Source of the DNA: an uncultured Bacteroides sp.
Lineage (GTDB): Bacteria; Bacteroidota; Bacteroidia; Bacteroidales; Bacteroidaceae
Assembly (NCBI GenBank): GCA_947646015.1
Contig: CANSEY010000003.1
Span: 62,001 to 126,000 of the forward strand
Direction: 5' to 3'
Length of the DNA: 64,000 nt
The translations under genes and the position numbers were made by a program. Numbering within the stretch: the first letter of the stretch is position 1; every line of letters begins with the position of its first letter. The notes below the pieces were generated by a model. It saw nothing but the letters and a program-made list of their open reading frames with translations. It ran no database searches and was not told the DNA's origin. Below are positions 38,203 to 46,879 of the stretch, piece by piece.

Positions 38203-38227
38203 TATCGAGATAAAAAAATATGAATAT

Positions 38228-38276
38228 CAAAAAAACAAATACAGGCTACGAAAATAGCTTTATCTTCGTAGCCTGT
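38228..38276 (-). terminator. Terminator after the FKBP gene
   Basis: The 12-base arms ACAGGCTACGAA and TTCGTAGCCTGT (38241-38252 and 38265-38276) are perfect. Read on the minus strand they are followed by a T-rich run (ATTTGTTTTTTTG), so this ends the glyS-FKBP transcript. Confidence 0.85.
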
Positions 38277-38302
38277 ATTCATTTAAAACAAATCAGCAAG
38301 CA

Positions 38303-38884
38303 CTACTCATGCACAATTCGCTGTAATTGTATATCAAAAATCAAGGTAGAATATCCCGGGATTTTATCTTTATCCTTTGTACCATACCCCATTTCATAAG
38401 GTAAGTATATAATCCAGTGCTGACCTACTTTCATTCGTTGCAGAGTCTCTCCCCAACCACTAATGACAGATATATAAGCTGAAGTTTGTGTGGTACTCTT
38501 AAATGGATCTACATAACATTTCAAAGGTACATCAAAATCAGGATTTGGTTGACTACCGGTAAAATTACCATCAAAAGATTCTCCAAAGATATAGTATCCC
38601 CGATAGAATACCTCAACTGAATCCGTATAGAATGGTTGATCACCTAATTCTCTGTCAGCAGGTGTTTTATCTTTATAATAGATTCGTAACTTCGGATTTA
38701 TTCCCGGCGCAAAAGCTTTCAGTTCCGGATCGGTTTTTTCATCAAATACCGTCTTCAAAGAATCGATATATCCTTCGTTACGTGCCCGCCAGTTATCAAA
38801 CTTCGTAGCTTCTTTCGTCTCCTCACAGGAAACAAAGATAAGAGCCAGTAACAGCAACGGCAATAAATAGATTTTTTTGTTCAT
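38303..38884 (-). CDS. FKBP-type peptidyl-prolyl isomerase lipoprotein
   Basis: This 193-residue lipoprotein has the signal peptide MNKKIYLLPLLLLALIFVSC with Cys 20. The C-terminal half (about 85-190) has FKBP features: VEVFYRGYYIFGESFDGN, GWGETLQRMKVGQHWIIYLPYEMGYG and STLIFDIQLQRIV. It should speed folding of exported proteins. It begins 11 bases after the glyS stop and is probably co-transcribed with it. Confidence 0.88.
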   Translation of the reverse strand: MNKKIYLLPLLLLALIFVSCEETKEATKFDNWRARNEGYIDSLKTVFDEKTDPELKAFAPGINPKLRIYYKDKTPADRELGDQPFYTDSVEVFYRGYYIFGESFDGNFTGSQPNPDFDVPLKCYVDPFKSTTQTSAYISVISGWGETLQRMKVGQHWIIYLPYEMGYGTKDKDKIPGYSTLIFDIQLQRIVHE

Positions 38885-38895
38885 TCGCTAAAGGG

Positions 38896-40437
38896 TTATT
38901 GGATTGTTTTCAACAACGAGGTAATACTTACCCGGTCGGCAATGATATTATTCAATTCAGAGATTGCCACACGTTCCTGCTCCATAGTGTCGCGGTTACG
39001 TAGTGTCACACAGTTGTCTTCCAATGTCTGATGGTCAACAGTCACACAGTACGGAGTACCGATGGCGTCCTGACGACGGTAACGTTTACCGATACTGTCT
39101 TTTTCATCATACTGGCAATGGAAGTGGAACTTAAGATTGTCAATGATCTCACGGGCCTTTTCAGGCAGTCCGTCTTTCTTTACCAACGGCATTACAGCCA
39201 GTTTCACCGGTGCCAATGCAGCAGGCAATTTCAATACAACACGGCTTTCACCATTTTCCAATTGTTCTTCGCAATAAGCAGCCGACATAATACTGAGGAA
39301 CATACGGTCAACACCGATCGACGTTTCAATTACGTACGGAGTATACGATTCGTTCAGTTCCGGATCGAAATATTTAATGCTCTTTCCCGAGAATTTTTCG
39401 TGCTGAGAAAGGTCGAAATTCGTACGGGAGTGAATACCTTCTACTTCTTTGAAACCAAATGGCATCAAGAACTCAATGTCGGTAGCGGCGTTTGCATAGT
39501 GAGCCAGTTTATCGTGATCGTGGAAACGATAATGATCGTCACCAAAGCCCAGTGCCTTGTGCCACTTCAAACGAATTTCTTTCCATTTCTTGAAATATTC
39601 CAATTCGCTGCCCGGACGAACAAAGAACTGCATCTCCATCTGTTCGAACTCACGCATACGGAAGATGAACTGACGAGCTACAATCTCGTTACGGAAAGCT
39701 TTACCGATCTGAGCGATACCGAAAGGAACTTTCATGCGGCCGGTCTTCTGTACGTTCAGATAATTGACAAAGATACCCTGTGCCGTCTCCGGACGAAGAT
39801 AGATTTTCATCGAACCATCGGCAGTAGAACCCATATCGGTAGAGAACATCAGATTGAACTGACGAACTTCTGTCCAGTTCTTAGTACCGGAAATCGGGCA
39901 AGCTATTTCTTCGTCAACAATGATCTGACGGAGCTCTTCCAGATTGTTATCGTTCAGCGCTTTTGCGAAACGTTCGTGCAATGCATCGCGCTTTGCCTGA
40001 TGCTCAAGAACACGCCCATTGGTGCTGCGGAACTGAGCTTCGTCGAAAGCTTCACCAAATCTTTTGGCAGCTTTGGCCACCTCTTTATTAATCTTATCAT
40101 CGTACTTAGCCAATTGATCTTCAATCAGCACATCGGCACGGTAGCGTTTTTTAGAGTCTTTATTATCAATCAACGGATCGTTAAATGCATCCACATGTCC
40201 GGAAGCCTTCCAGATGGTAGGGTGCATAAAGATTGCAGAGTCAATACCGACAATGTTTTCGTGCAGCAACACCATGCTGTCCCACCAGTATTTTTTAATA
40301 TTGTTTTTCAGTTCAACACCCATCTGTCCGTAGTCATACACCGCGCCCAGTCCGTCGTAGATATCGCTTGAGGGGAACACAAAACCGTATTCTTTGCAAT
40401 GTGATACTAACTTCTTAAAAACATCTTCTTGTGCCAT
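38896..40437 (-). CDS. glyS: Glycyl-tRNA synthetase (dimeric, eukaryote/Gram-positive type)
   Basis: This 513-residue class II aminoacyl-tRNA synthetase attaches glycine to tRNA-Gly. The features are YGFVFPSSDIYDGLGAVYDYG at the N-terminus, the motif 2 region FRNEIVARQFIFRMREFEQME (about 240-260), ETSIGVDRMFLSIM (motif 3) and a C-terminal anticodon-binding domain. It is the single-chain homodimer type, not the alpha2-beta2 type. It is divergent from parC. Confidence 0.97.
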   Translation of the reverse strand: MAQEDVFKKLVSHCKEYGFVFPSSDIYDGLGAVYDYGQMGVELKNNIKKYWWDSMVLLHENIVGIDSAIFMHPTIWKASGHVDAFNDPLIDNKDSKKRYRADVLIEDQLAKYDDKINKEVAKAAKRFGEAFDEAQFRSTNGRVLEHQAKRDALHERFAKALNDNNLEELRQIIVDEEIACPISGTKNWTEVRQFNLMFSTDMGSTADGSMKIYLRPETAQGIFVNYLNVQKTGRMKVPFGIAQIGKAFRNEIVARQFIFRMREFEQMEMQFFVRPGSELEYFKKWKEIRLKWHKALGFGDDHYRFHDHDKLAHYANAATDIEFLMPFGFKEVEGIHSRTNFDLSQHEKFSGKSIKYFDPELNESYTPYVIETSIGVDRMFLSIMSAAYCEEQLENGESRVVLKLPAALAPVKLAVMPLVKKDGLPEKAREIIDNLKFHFHCQYDEKDSIGKRYRRQDAIGTPYCVTVDHQTLEDNCVTLRNRDTMEQERVAISELNNIIADRVSITSLLKTIQ

Positions 40438-40544
40438 CGTCTTATTTACAATTTAATCATTTACAATTTACATTTCGTACATCTGCCTGTAAGCCAGACT
40501 CAGAAATAATCTGCAAAGTAAATGATTTTTTTCAATTAAATTCG

Positions 40545-40552
40545 TATTTTTG
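40545..40552 (+). promoter_or_regulatory. Probable -7 box of the parC promoter
   Basis: TATTTTTG matches TAnnTTTG and would give a leader of about 60 bases. No clear -33 box is seen. Confidence 0.45.
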
Positions 40553-40621
40553 CCTGCACATCACCCAATAATGGTGTAAAAAAGATAATTTGTTGTTAAA
40601 ACCAGAGGGAAATTTGATTTT

Positions 40622-43270
40622 ATGAGCGAAGAGAACAACGAGATTACGGAAGGACATTCTGACTATAAGCCGGCGGACTCACATAACGAAAGCATTAAAC
40701 ATCAACTTACAGGAATGTACCAGAATTGGTTTCTGGACTATGCTTCATACGTTATCCTCGAGCGAGCCGTGCCCCACATCAATGACGGACTGAAACCGGT
40801 GCAACGCCGCATCCTGCACTCCATGAAACGCATGGACGACGGGCGGTACAATAAGGTGGCCAACATCGTAGGACATACCATGCAGTTTCACCCTCATGGC
40901 GATGCATCCATCGGTGACGCATTGGTACAGCTGGGGCAGAAAGACCTGTTGGTTGACTGCCAGGGAAACTGGGGTAATATCCTTACCGGTGACGGTGCTG
41001 CTGCTCCTCGTTATATTGAAGCACGCTTGTCGAAGTTTGCACTCGATGTAGTATTCAACCCCAAAACCACCGAATGGAAGTTGTCGTACGACGGACGCAA
41101 CAAGGAGCCTATTACCTTACCGGTAAAGTTCCCGCTTTTGCTGGCGCAAGGTGTAGAGGGTATCGCCGTAGGACTTTCATCCAAGATACTGCCACACAAC
41201 TTCAACGAACTGTGCGACGCATCCATCAGCTATCTGCGTAACGAGGAATTCAAACTATATCCCGACTTCCAGACCGGAGGTTCTATTGACGTATCGAAAT
41301 ACAACGACGGCGAACGCGGTGGAGCAGTCAAGATACGGTCTAAGATCAATAAAGTAGACAACAAGACGCTGGCTATCACCGAAATCCCTTATGGCAGAAC
41401 CACGACTTCGGTCATCGACTCCATCCTGAAAGCTGTCGATAAAGGAAAGATAAAAATACGCAAGGTAGACGACAATACGGCGGCCAACGTCGAGATTCTG
41501 GTCCACCTGGCACCGGGCACCTCGTCCGATAAGACAATCGATGCTCTTTATGCATTTACGGACTGCGAGGTGAGCATCTCGCCCAACTGCTGCGTCATTG
41601 ACGACCAGAAACCGCACTTCCTCACCATCAGCCATGTGTTGAGAAAATCGGCCGACAATACATTGTCCCTGCTCCGCCAGGAACTGGAAATCAAGAAAGA
41701 CGAACTACAGGAAAACCTGCATTTCGCCTCACTTGAAAAGATATTCATCGAAGAACGCATTTATAAAGATAAAGAGTTCGAACAATCCAAAGACATGGAT
41801 GCCGCCTGTGAACATATCGACCGACGGTTGACTCCTTTCTATTCACAATTCATACGCGAAGTGACAAAGGACGATATCCTCCGCCTGATGGAGATCAAGA
41901 TGGGGCGTATCCTGAAGTTCAACTCCGACAAAGCTGAAGAGGCGATTGCCCGCATGAACGAAGATATTGCCGAGATCAACAACCACTTGGCCAATATCGT
42001 GGAATATACCATCCAATGGTACCGGATGCTGAAAGAGAAATATGGCAAAAACTTCCCTCGTCGCACAGAGTTGCGCAACTTCGACACCATCGAAGCCGCC
42101 AAGGTAGTGGAAGCCAACGAAAAGCTCTATATCAACCGTGAAGAAGGCTTCATCGGAACGTCCTTAAAGAAGGACGAATTCGTGGCATGCTGTTCGGATA
42201 TCGACGATGTGATTATATTCTATCGCGACGGACGTTACATGGTGACTCCGGTAGCCGACAAGAAGTTTGTGGGCAAAAACGTGATTTACGTCAATGTCTT
42301 TAAGAAGAATGACAAACGTACCATCTACAACGTAGCCTACCGTGACGGCGCAGAGGGAACACATTATATCAAACGGTTTGCAGTCACTTCCATCGTACGT
42401 GACCGTGAATACGACGTGACTCAAGGCAAGCCCGATTCACGCATTTCCTACTTCAGCGCCAACCCCAATGGGGAAGCGGAAATTATCAAAGTCACCTTGA
42501 AACCGAATCCGCGTGTACGACGCATCATCTTCGAACGTGACTTTAGTGAAGTGACCATTCGTAGCCGGCAAAGCCAGGGCGTCATCCTGACACGCCTGCC
42601 GGTACACAAAATTGTTTTGAAACAACGGGGTGGTTCCACACTGGGCGGACGTAAAGTATGGTTTGACCGTGACGTGCTCCGCCTCAACTACGACGGACGA
42701 GGCGAATATCTGGGTGAATTCCAGAGCGACGACAACATTCTGGTTGTACTGAATACCGGAGAATTTTATACTTCGAACTTCGACCTGAGCAATCACTACG
42801 AAGACAATGTAAGCATCGTCGAGAAGTTCGATCCCAATAAGATATGGACAGTTGCCCTTTACGATGCCGACCAGCAGAATTACCCGTACCTGAAACGTTT
42901 CTGCTTTGAAGCCACTACACGCAAACAGAATTACCTGGGCGAGAACAAACACAATCGCTTGATCCTGATGACAGACGAGTATTATCCAAGATTGGAAATC
43001 ATCTTCGGAGGCCATGACAGTTTCCGTGACCCTGTTGTCGTCGACGCCGAAGAGTTCATTGCCGTCAAAGGTTTTAAAGCGAAAGGGAAACGCCTCACGA
43101 CTTATACGGTAGAAACCATCAATGAACTGGAGCCAACCCGCTTCCCCGATCCGCCACAAAACAACGAAGAAGATGACACCGGGGAAGAGCCGGAAAATCT
43201 GGACCCGGACAGTGATAAAACAGAAAACGACATACTCGACGAAATGACCGGACAGATGAAACTGTTTTAG
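40622..43270 (+). CDS. parC: DNA topoisomerase IV subunit A (GyrA/ParC family)
   Basis: This 882-residue type IIA topoisomerase subunit breaks and rejoins DNA to unlink daughter chromosomes. The catalytic tyrosine is in APRYIEARL (about residue 130), within a winged-helix domain opened by VPHINDGLKPVQRRIL. A six-bladed C-terminal beta-propeller with weak repeats occupies about 520-830. The GyrA box, diagnostic of gyrase, was not found, which favours ParC. The acidic tail (about 840-875) is typical of Bacteroidetes. The quinolone-determining stretch reads HPHGDASIGDALV, with Ala at the usual Ser position. Confidence 0.9.
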   Translation: MSEENNEITEGHSDYKPADSHNESIKHQLTGMYQNWFLDYASYVILERAVPHINDGLKPVQRRILHSMKRMDDGRYNKVANIVGHTMQFHPHGDASIGDALVQLGQKDLLVDCQGNWGNILTGDGAAAPRYIEARLSKFALDVVFNPKTTEWKLSYDGRNKEPITLPVKFPLLLAQGVEGIAVGLSSKILPHNFNELCDASISYLRNEEFKLYPDFQTGGSIDVSKYNDGERGGAVKIRSKINKVDNKTLAITEIPYGRTTTSVIDSILKAVDKGKIKIRKVDDNTAANVEILVHLAPGTSSDKTIDALYAFTDCEVSISPNCCVIDDQKPHFLTISHVLRKSADNTLSLLRQELEIKKDELQENLHFASLEKIFIEERIYKDKEFEQSKDMDAACEHIDRRLTPFYSQFIREVTKDDILRLMEIKMGRILKFNSDKAEEAIARMNEDIAEINNHLANIVEYTIQWYRMLKEKYGKNFPRRTELRNFDTIEAAKVVEANEKLYINREEGFIGTSLKKDEFVACCSDIDDVIIFYRDGRYMVTPVADKKFVGKNVIYVNVFKKNDKRTIYNVAYRDGAEGTHYIKRFAVTSIVRDREYDVTQGKPDSRISYFSANPNGEAEIIKVTLKPNPRVRRIIFERDFSEVTIRSRQSQGVILTRLPVHKIVLKQRGGSTLGGRKVWFDRDVLRLNYDGRGEYLGEFQSDDNILVVLNTGEFYTSNFDLSNHYEDNVSIVEKFDPNKIWTVALYDADQQNYPYLKRFCFEATTRKQNYLGENKHNRLILMTDEYYPRLEIIFGGHDSFRDPVVVDAEEFIAVKGFKAKGKRLTTYTVETINELEPTRFPDPPQNNEEDDTGEEPENLDPDSDKTENDILDEMTGQMKLF

Positions 43271-43294
43271 CACAAGTCCAAGATAAAACTGCGT

Positions 43295-44164
43295 ATGAAA
43301 GTAAAAACAAGCATACTGCTATTACTGATGATAGCAACCGCTCTCCCCTCTTTCGGGGGGAACGGAAATGGCAACGGCACAGACTCACTTCAGGCTACCC
43401 GCTATGTGACACGCGCCACCATGTACGGTGTGGGATATACCAATGTATTCGACACCTACCTTTCTCCGCAGGAATACAAGGGAATCGAGTTCCGCATCAG
43501 CCGTGAGACCATGCGTATGACAACTCTGGGTGACGGCAATGTCTCGGTTCAGAACTTTTTTCAGGCAAACCTGGCATACACTCACAACCGGGTAGATAAC
43601 AACAACACCTTTGCCGGACTGGTGAACTGGAACTACGGATTGCATTATCAGTTCCGCATTACAGACAACTTTAAGTTGCTTGCCGGAGGAATGGGAGACT
43701 TCAACGGCGGTTTTGTCTACAACTTACGTAATACGAACAATCCGGCCTCGGCACGCGCCTACATCAACCTCGACGCTTCGGGAATGGCCATCTGGCATAC
43801 CAAGATAAAAAATTATCCGCTGGCTTTGCGCTATCAGGTCAATCTGCCGGTAATAGGGGTCATGTTCTCCCCCCACTACGGGCAGTCCTATTATGAGATA
43901 TTCACACTCGGACATGCCAGCGGAGTGATCCGCTTCACCTCCCTGCACAATCAGCCCGCATTGCGGCAGATGCTATCGGTCGACTTCCCGATCAGATATA
44001 CCAAAATGCGCCTCAGCTATTTGTGCGATCTTCAGCAATCCAAACTGAACGGAATTAAGACACACACGTATTCGCAAGTATTCATGGTGGGATTTGTACA
44101 CGACCTGTTCCGCATCCGCAACAAGAACGGCACTCCCCTGCCACCGGCTGTCAGAGCCTATTAA
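43295..44164 (+). CDS. DUF3316 exported protein
   Basis: This 289-residue protein has a signal peptide (MKVKTSILLLLMIATALPSFG), a short Gly/Asn-rich linker and then alternating strand patterns consistent with an outer-membrane barrel-like or periplasmic beta protein (TRATMYGVGYTNVFDTYLSP, GIEFRISRETMRM). It matches the Bacteroidetes DUF3316 family, which has no known function. It lies 24 bases after parC and 12 bases before the S41 peptidase, so the three probably share a transcript. Confidence 0.75.
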   Translation: MKVKTSILLLLMIATALPSFGGNGNGNGTDSLQATRYVTRATMYGVGYTNVFDTYLSPQEYKGIEFRISRETMRMTTLGDGNVSVQNFFQANLAYTHNRVDNNNTFAGLVNWNYGLHYQFRITDNFKLLAGGMGDFNGGFVYNLRNTNNPASARAYINLDASGMAIWHTKIKNYPLALRYQVNLPVIGVMFSPHYGQSYYEIFTLGHASGVIRFTSLHNQPALRQMLSVDFPIRYTKMRLSYLCDLQQSKLNGIKTHTYSQVFMVGFVHDLFRIRNKNGTPLPPAVRAY

Positions 44165-44176
44165 CAGAAAAGCGCC

Positions 44177-45208
44177 ATGAAGAATCCGATCATTTATAGA
44201 ATACTGCAACAGGGTTTCTGCCTGATTTTCTGCCTGGGGCTTCTCTCTTCCTGCATTCGGGAAGAGGAGTTTGTCAATAATCCACAGGGAAATTTCGAGC
44301 AGTTGTGGAAAATCATCGACGAGCAATACTGTTTTCTCGACTACAAACAGATAGACTGGGACGAGATTCACACCCGGTATCAAAAGCTTATCACCCCGAA
44401 TATGGGCAGCGAAGGACTATTTGAAGTATTGAGCGAAATGCTCTACGAACTACAGGACGGACATGTCAATCTGGCCTCGGCTCACAACGTGTCTTATTAC
44501 GACGCCTGGTATCAGGACTATCCCCGCAACTTCCGTGCAGACCTGCTGGAAGATTCCTATCTGGGACGCGCCAGTACGGATTATCGCACGGCAGCAGGCC
44601 TTAAATACAAGATACTGAAAGATAATATCGGCTACATACGGTACGAAAGTTTCGCCGACCCGGTCGGTAACGGTAATCTGGACGAAGTGCTCTCCTATCT
44701 GTCGGTATGTAACGGACTGATTATCGACGTGCGCGACAATGGCGGCGGAAATGCAACCAACTCCGCCCGTATCGCTTCCCGTTTCACCAATGAAAAGATA
44801 TTGACGGGATACATCTCCCATAAGACAGGCACCGGACACAACGACTTCTCCAAGCCTTATGCCATCTATCTGGAGCCTGCCAACGGAGTACGCTGGCAAA
44901 AGAAGGTAGTAGTGTTAACCAATCGCCGCTCTTTCAGTGCGACCAATGACTTTGTCAACCACATGCGTTGTCTGCCCAATGTCACCACCATCGGAGACAA
45001 AACCGGAGGAGGTTCGGGTATGCCTTTTACTTCCGAACTGCCCAACGGATGGAGCGTACGTTTCTCTGCCAGCCCCCATTTTGATGCGGAGATGAATCAC
45101 ATCGAGTTTGGCATTGAACCGGACATCAAGGCAGATATGCTGCAAGAAGATGAATTAAGAGGAAAAGATACGCTGATAGAAATGGCCCGTAAACTCCTCA
45201 GTGAATAA
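44177..45208 (+). CDS. S41-family peptidase lipoprotein
   Basis: This 343-residue lipoprotein (CLIFCLGLLSSC, Cys about 26) carries an S41 C-terminal-processing-type peptidase domain: DNIGYIRYESF, LIIDVRDNGGGN, VVLTNRRSFSATNDF with the catalytic serine, and TIGDKTGGGSGMPFTSELPNGW. No clear PDZ domain is seen. The last ~30 residues (EPDIKADMLQEDELRGK and on) recur as a diverged fragment at 50161-50253. Confidence 0.9.
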   Translation: MKNPIIYRILQQGFCLIFCLGLLSSCIREEEFVNNPQGNFEQLWKIIDEQYCFLDYKQIDWDEIHTRYQKLITPNMGSEGLFEVLSEMLYELQDGHVNLASAHNVSYYDAWYQDYPRNFRADLLEDSYLGRASTDYRTAAGLKYKILKDNIGYIRYESFADPVGNGNLDEVLSYLSVCNGLIIDVRDNGGGNATNSARIASRFTNEKILTGYISHKTGTGHNDFSKPYAIYLEPANGVRWQKKVVVLTNRRSFSATNDFVNHMRCLPNVTTIGDKTGGGSGMPFTSELPNGWSVRFSASPHFDAEMNHIEFGIEPDIKADMLQEDELRGKDTLIEMARKLLSE

Positions 45209-45255
45209 CTTTATTACTCATAAGTTTGCAAAATCAGAGAGTAAATATTTATTAA

Positions 45256-45320
45256 GCGAATGTGGTATGTATAACCGGTAGTCGCACCAGACTTAGGATC
45301 TGGTTATACGACTACATAAG
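45256..45320 (+). pseudogene. Degenerate tRNA-Leu remnant (left copy)
   Basis: The 5' part resembles the intact tRNA-Leu at 50335: GCGAATGTGG against GCGGATGTGG, then an identical 17-base anticodon arm, CCAGACTTAGGATCTGG. The T-arm and 3' acceptor are missing or unrecognisable, and the promoter box present before the right copy is absent. It directly follows the intact peptidase gene. Confidence 0.75.
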
Positions 45321-45363
45321 TATTTCTACTCATTATCCGATATATCTGACGGCTCAGAAAGCA

Positions 45364-46851
45364 TTAATGCGGATTTTGCACCATATTCGGGTTAGCATCT
45401 ATCTCTGCCTGCGGAATAGGTAATGCTACCCGCGGATCAGACGGACTAATAACTGCAGCAGCTGCTACAGAAGGCAAATGCCAGCCACCGGTGCGGCTTA
45501 CAGACAAACCATTACGCATAGCATCGAAGAAAGCATGTCCCTCTCCTACCAATTCTTTACGACGTTCTTTCAGTATACGCTCCAGGCTCAACTCCGTTTC
45601 TTTCACGGACTTCACAGGATTGGCACGACTCACTATGGCATTAAGGCAATCCAAAGAAAACTTTAGGTTCTCTGCTTCCCCCAACTTAAAGGCAGCCTCG
45701 GCAGCATTCAGGTAAACTTCGGAGAGACGGATAATACAGATGTCGTTATCCTGCGGATTATCTCCGGTCTTGCCCGGATACTTATTTAGATATTTAGGAT
45801 AACCCTTGGAACCTTCGGGCAATATGTCCTCTTCCGGTTTCTCCGGCAAACGATTCAATGAATGACGCACGTCATCCGGATCTTCTCCCAACAGATCGAG
45901 GAATGCTTTGGTCAGTACAAGGTTGTTCCAATCCTTTACATTATCGGCATAAACCATTGGAGCACCTTCTCCCCCCGTCCCACCATCAGGCTCAGAAAGA
46001 GTGTAGTAAAATTCAAACAGTGACTCAGAACTGAAATCTTTTCCCCATACAGTAGGGTATTCATCATGTGTGAACAACTGATACAATCCACCGTTATTCA
46101 TCACTTCCTTGGCCAATGCAAGAGCCTTTTCATTATCATTCATATAAAGATATACCCGTGAAAGTAATGCTTTGACACTCCATACATTAAGATAACCGTT
46201 TTTCTTATCAGCAGAGAGTGCCGAGAGTTTCAATGCACCTGTCATATCGTCTATCACCTGCTGATAACATTCGGCTACCGTATTGCGGGCAGGCTGGTGA
46301 GTAGGCAAAGTCGTTTTAATCTCGATGGGTACTCCCAAAGAAGTTCCGTTATTCAAGGTATAGGGCATAGCAAACAGACGGGTGAGATCGAACAAAGCCA
46401 ATCCACGTAAAGCAAGCGCTTCAGCTTTGATGCAGTTGAGAGCAACAGCATCATCAGTAACCACCGCACCGGACTCTATTCTTTCCAGCAGGCTATTTGC
46501 CTGATGAATGACACTATAAGGCTGATTCCATACACGGGTAATATTCAAGGCATCATCTGCCGTAACATTAAACTCATAATAAGGTGATACACGTTTTCCG
46601 GCTCCCTTGCTGACACGCGCTTGAACATCTTCACCACGGCAATCGGCATAATAGAGATAATTGTCGCCATAATAACTATGTGAAGCAGCAATGCGATAAA
46701 TGCCGTTCAAAGCTATTTGCGCCTCCTCAAGCGTACGGATGGCTTGTGGAGTAGTCACAGAAGTAGATGGATTCAAATTCAGCCAGTCGCCGGAACAAGA
46801 AGAACCCACAAGCGACATAGCGGCAAACATGTATATAAGTGTACGTTTCAT
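45364..46851 (-). CDS. SusD/RagB-family lipoprotein (accessory pair)
   Basis: This 495-residue lipoprotein has the signal peptide MKRTLIYMFAAMSLVGSSC (Cys 19) followed by SGDWLNLNPS. SusD helices are visible in AEALALRGLALFDLTRLFAMPYT, shown here as a short part of the motif, and the C-terminal LKERRKELVGEGHAFFDAMRNG and ALPIPQAEIDANPNMVQN. It follows its susC partner by 28 bases. No hydrolase or regulator accompanies the pair, so the substrate is unknown. Confidence 0.93.
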   Translation of the reverse strand: MKRTLIYMFAAMSLVGSSCSGDWLNLNPSTSVTTPQAIRTLEEAQIALNGIYRIAASHSYYGDNYLYYADCRGEDVQARVSKGAGKRVSPYYEFNVTADDALNITRVWNQPYSVIHQANSLLERIESGAVVTDDAVALNCIKAEALALRGLALFDLTRLFAMPYTLNNGTSLGVPIEIKTTLPTHQPARNTVAECYQQVIDDMTGALKLSALSADKKNGYLNVWSVKALLSRVYLYMNDNEKALALAKEVMNNGGLYQLFTHDEYPTVWGKDFSSESLFEFYYTLSEPDGGTGGEGAPMVYADNVKDWNNLVLTKAFLDLLGEDPDDVRHSLNRLPEKPEEDILPEGSKGYPKYLNKYPGKTGDNPQDNDICIIRLSEVYLNAAEAAFKLGEAENLKFSLDCLNAIVSRANPVKSVKETELSLERILKERRKELVGEGHAFFDAMRNGLSVSRTGGWHLPSVAAAAVISPSDPRVALPIPQAEIDANPNMVQNPH

Positions 46852-46879
46852 ATATCTGAATATTAATAATGATGAATGA

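Noticed and set aside
39031-40371. A 446-residue frame on the plus strand opposite glyS
   Set aside because: It is a mirror frame of glyS, a strongly conserved gene, with no recognisable domain or start signal.
42437-43273. A 278-residue minus-strand frame opposite the end of parC
   Set aside because: It lies wholly within parC, whose protein is well supported; composition looks like an antisense shadow.
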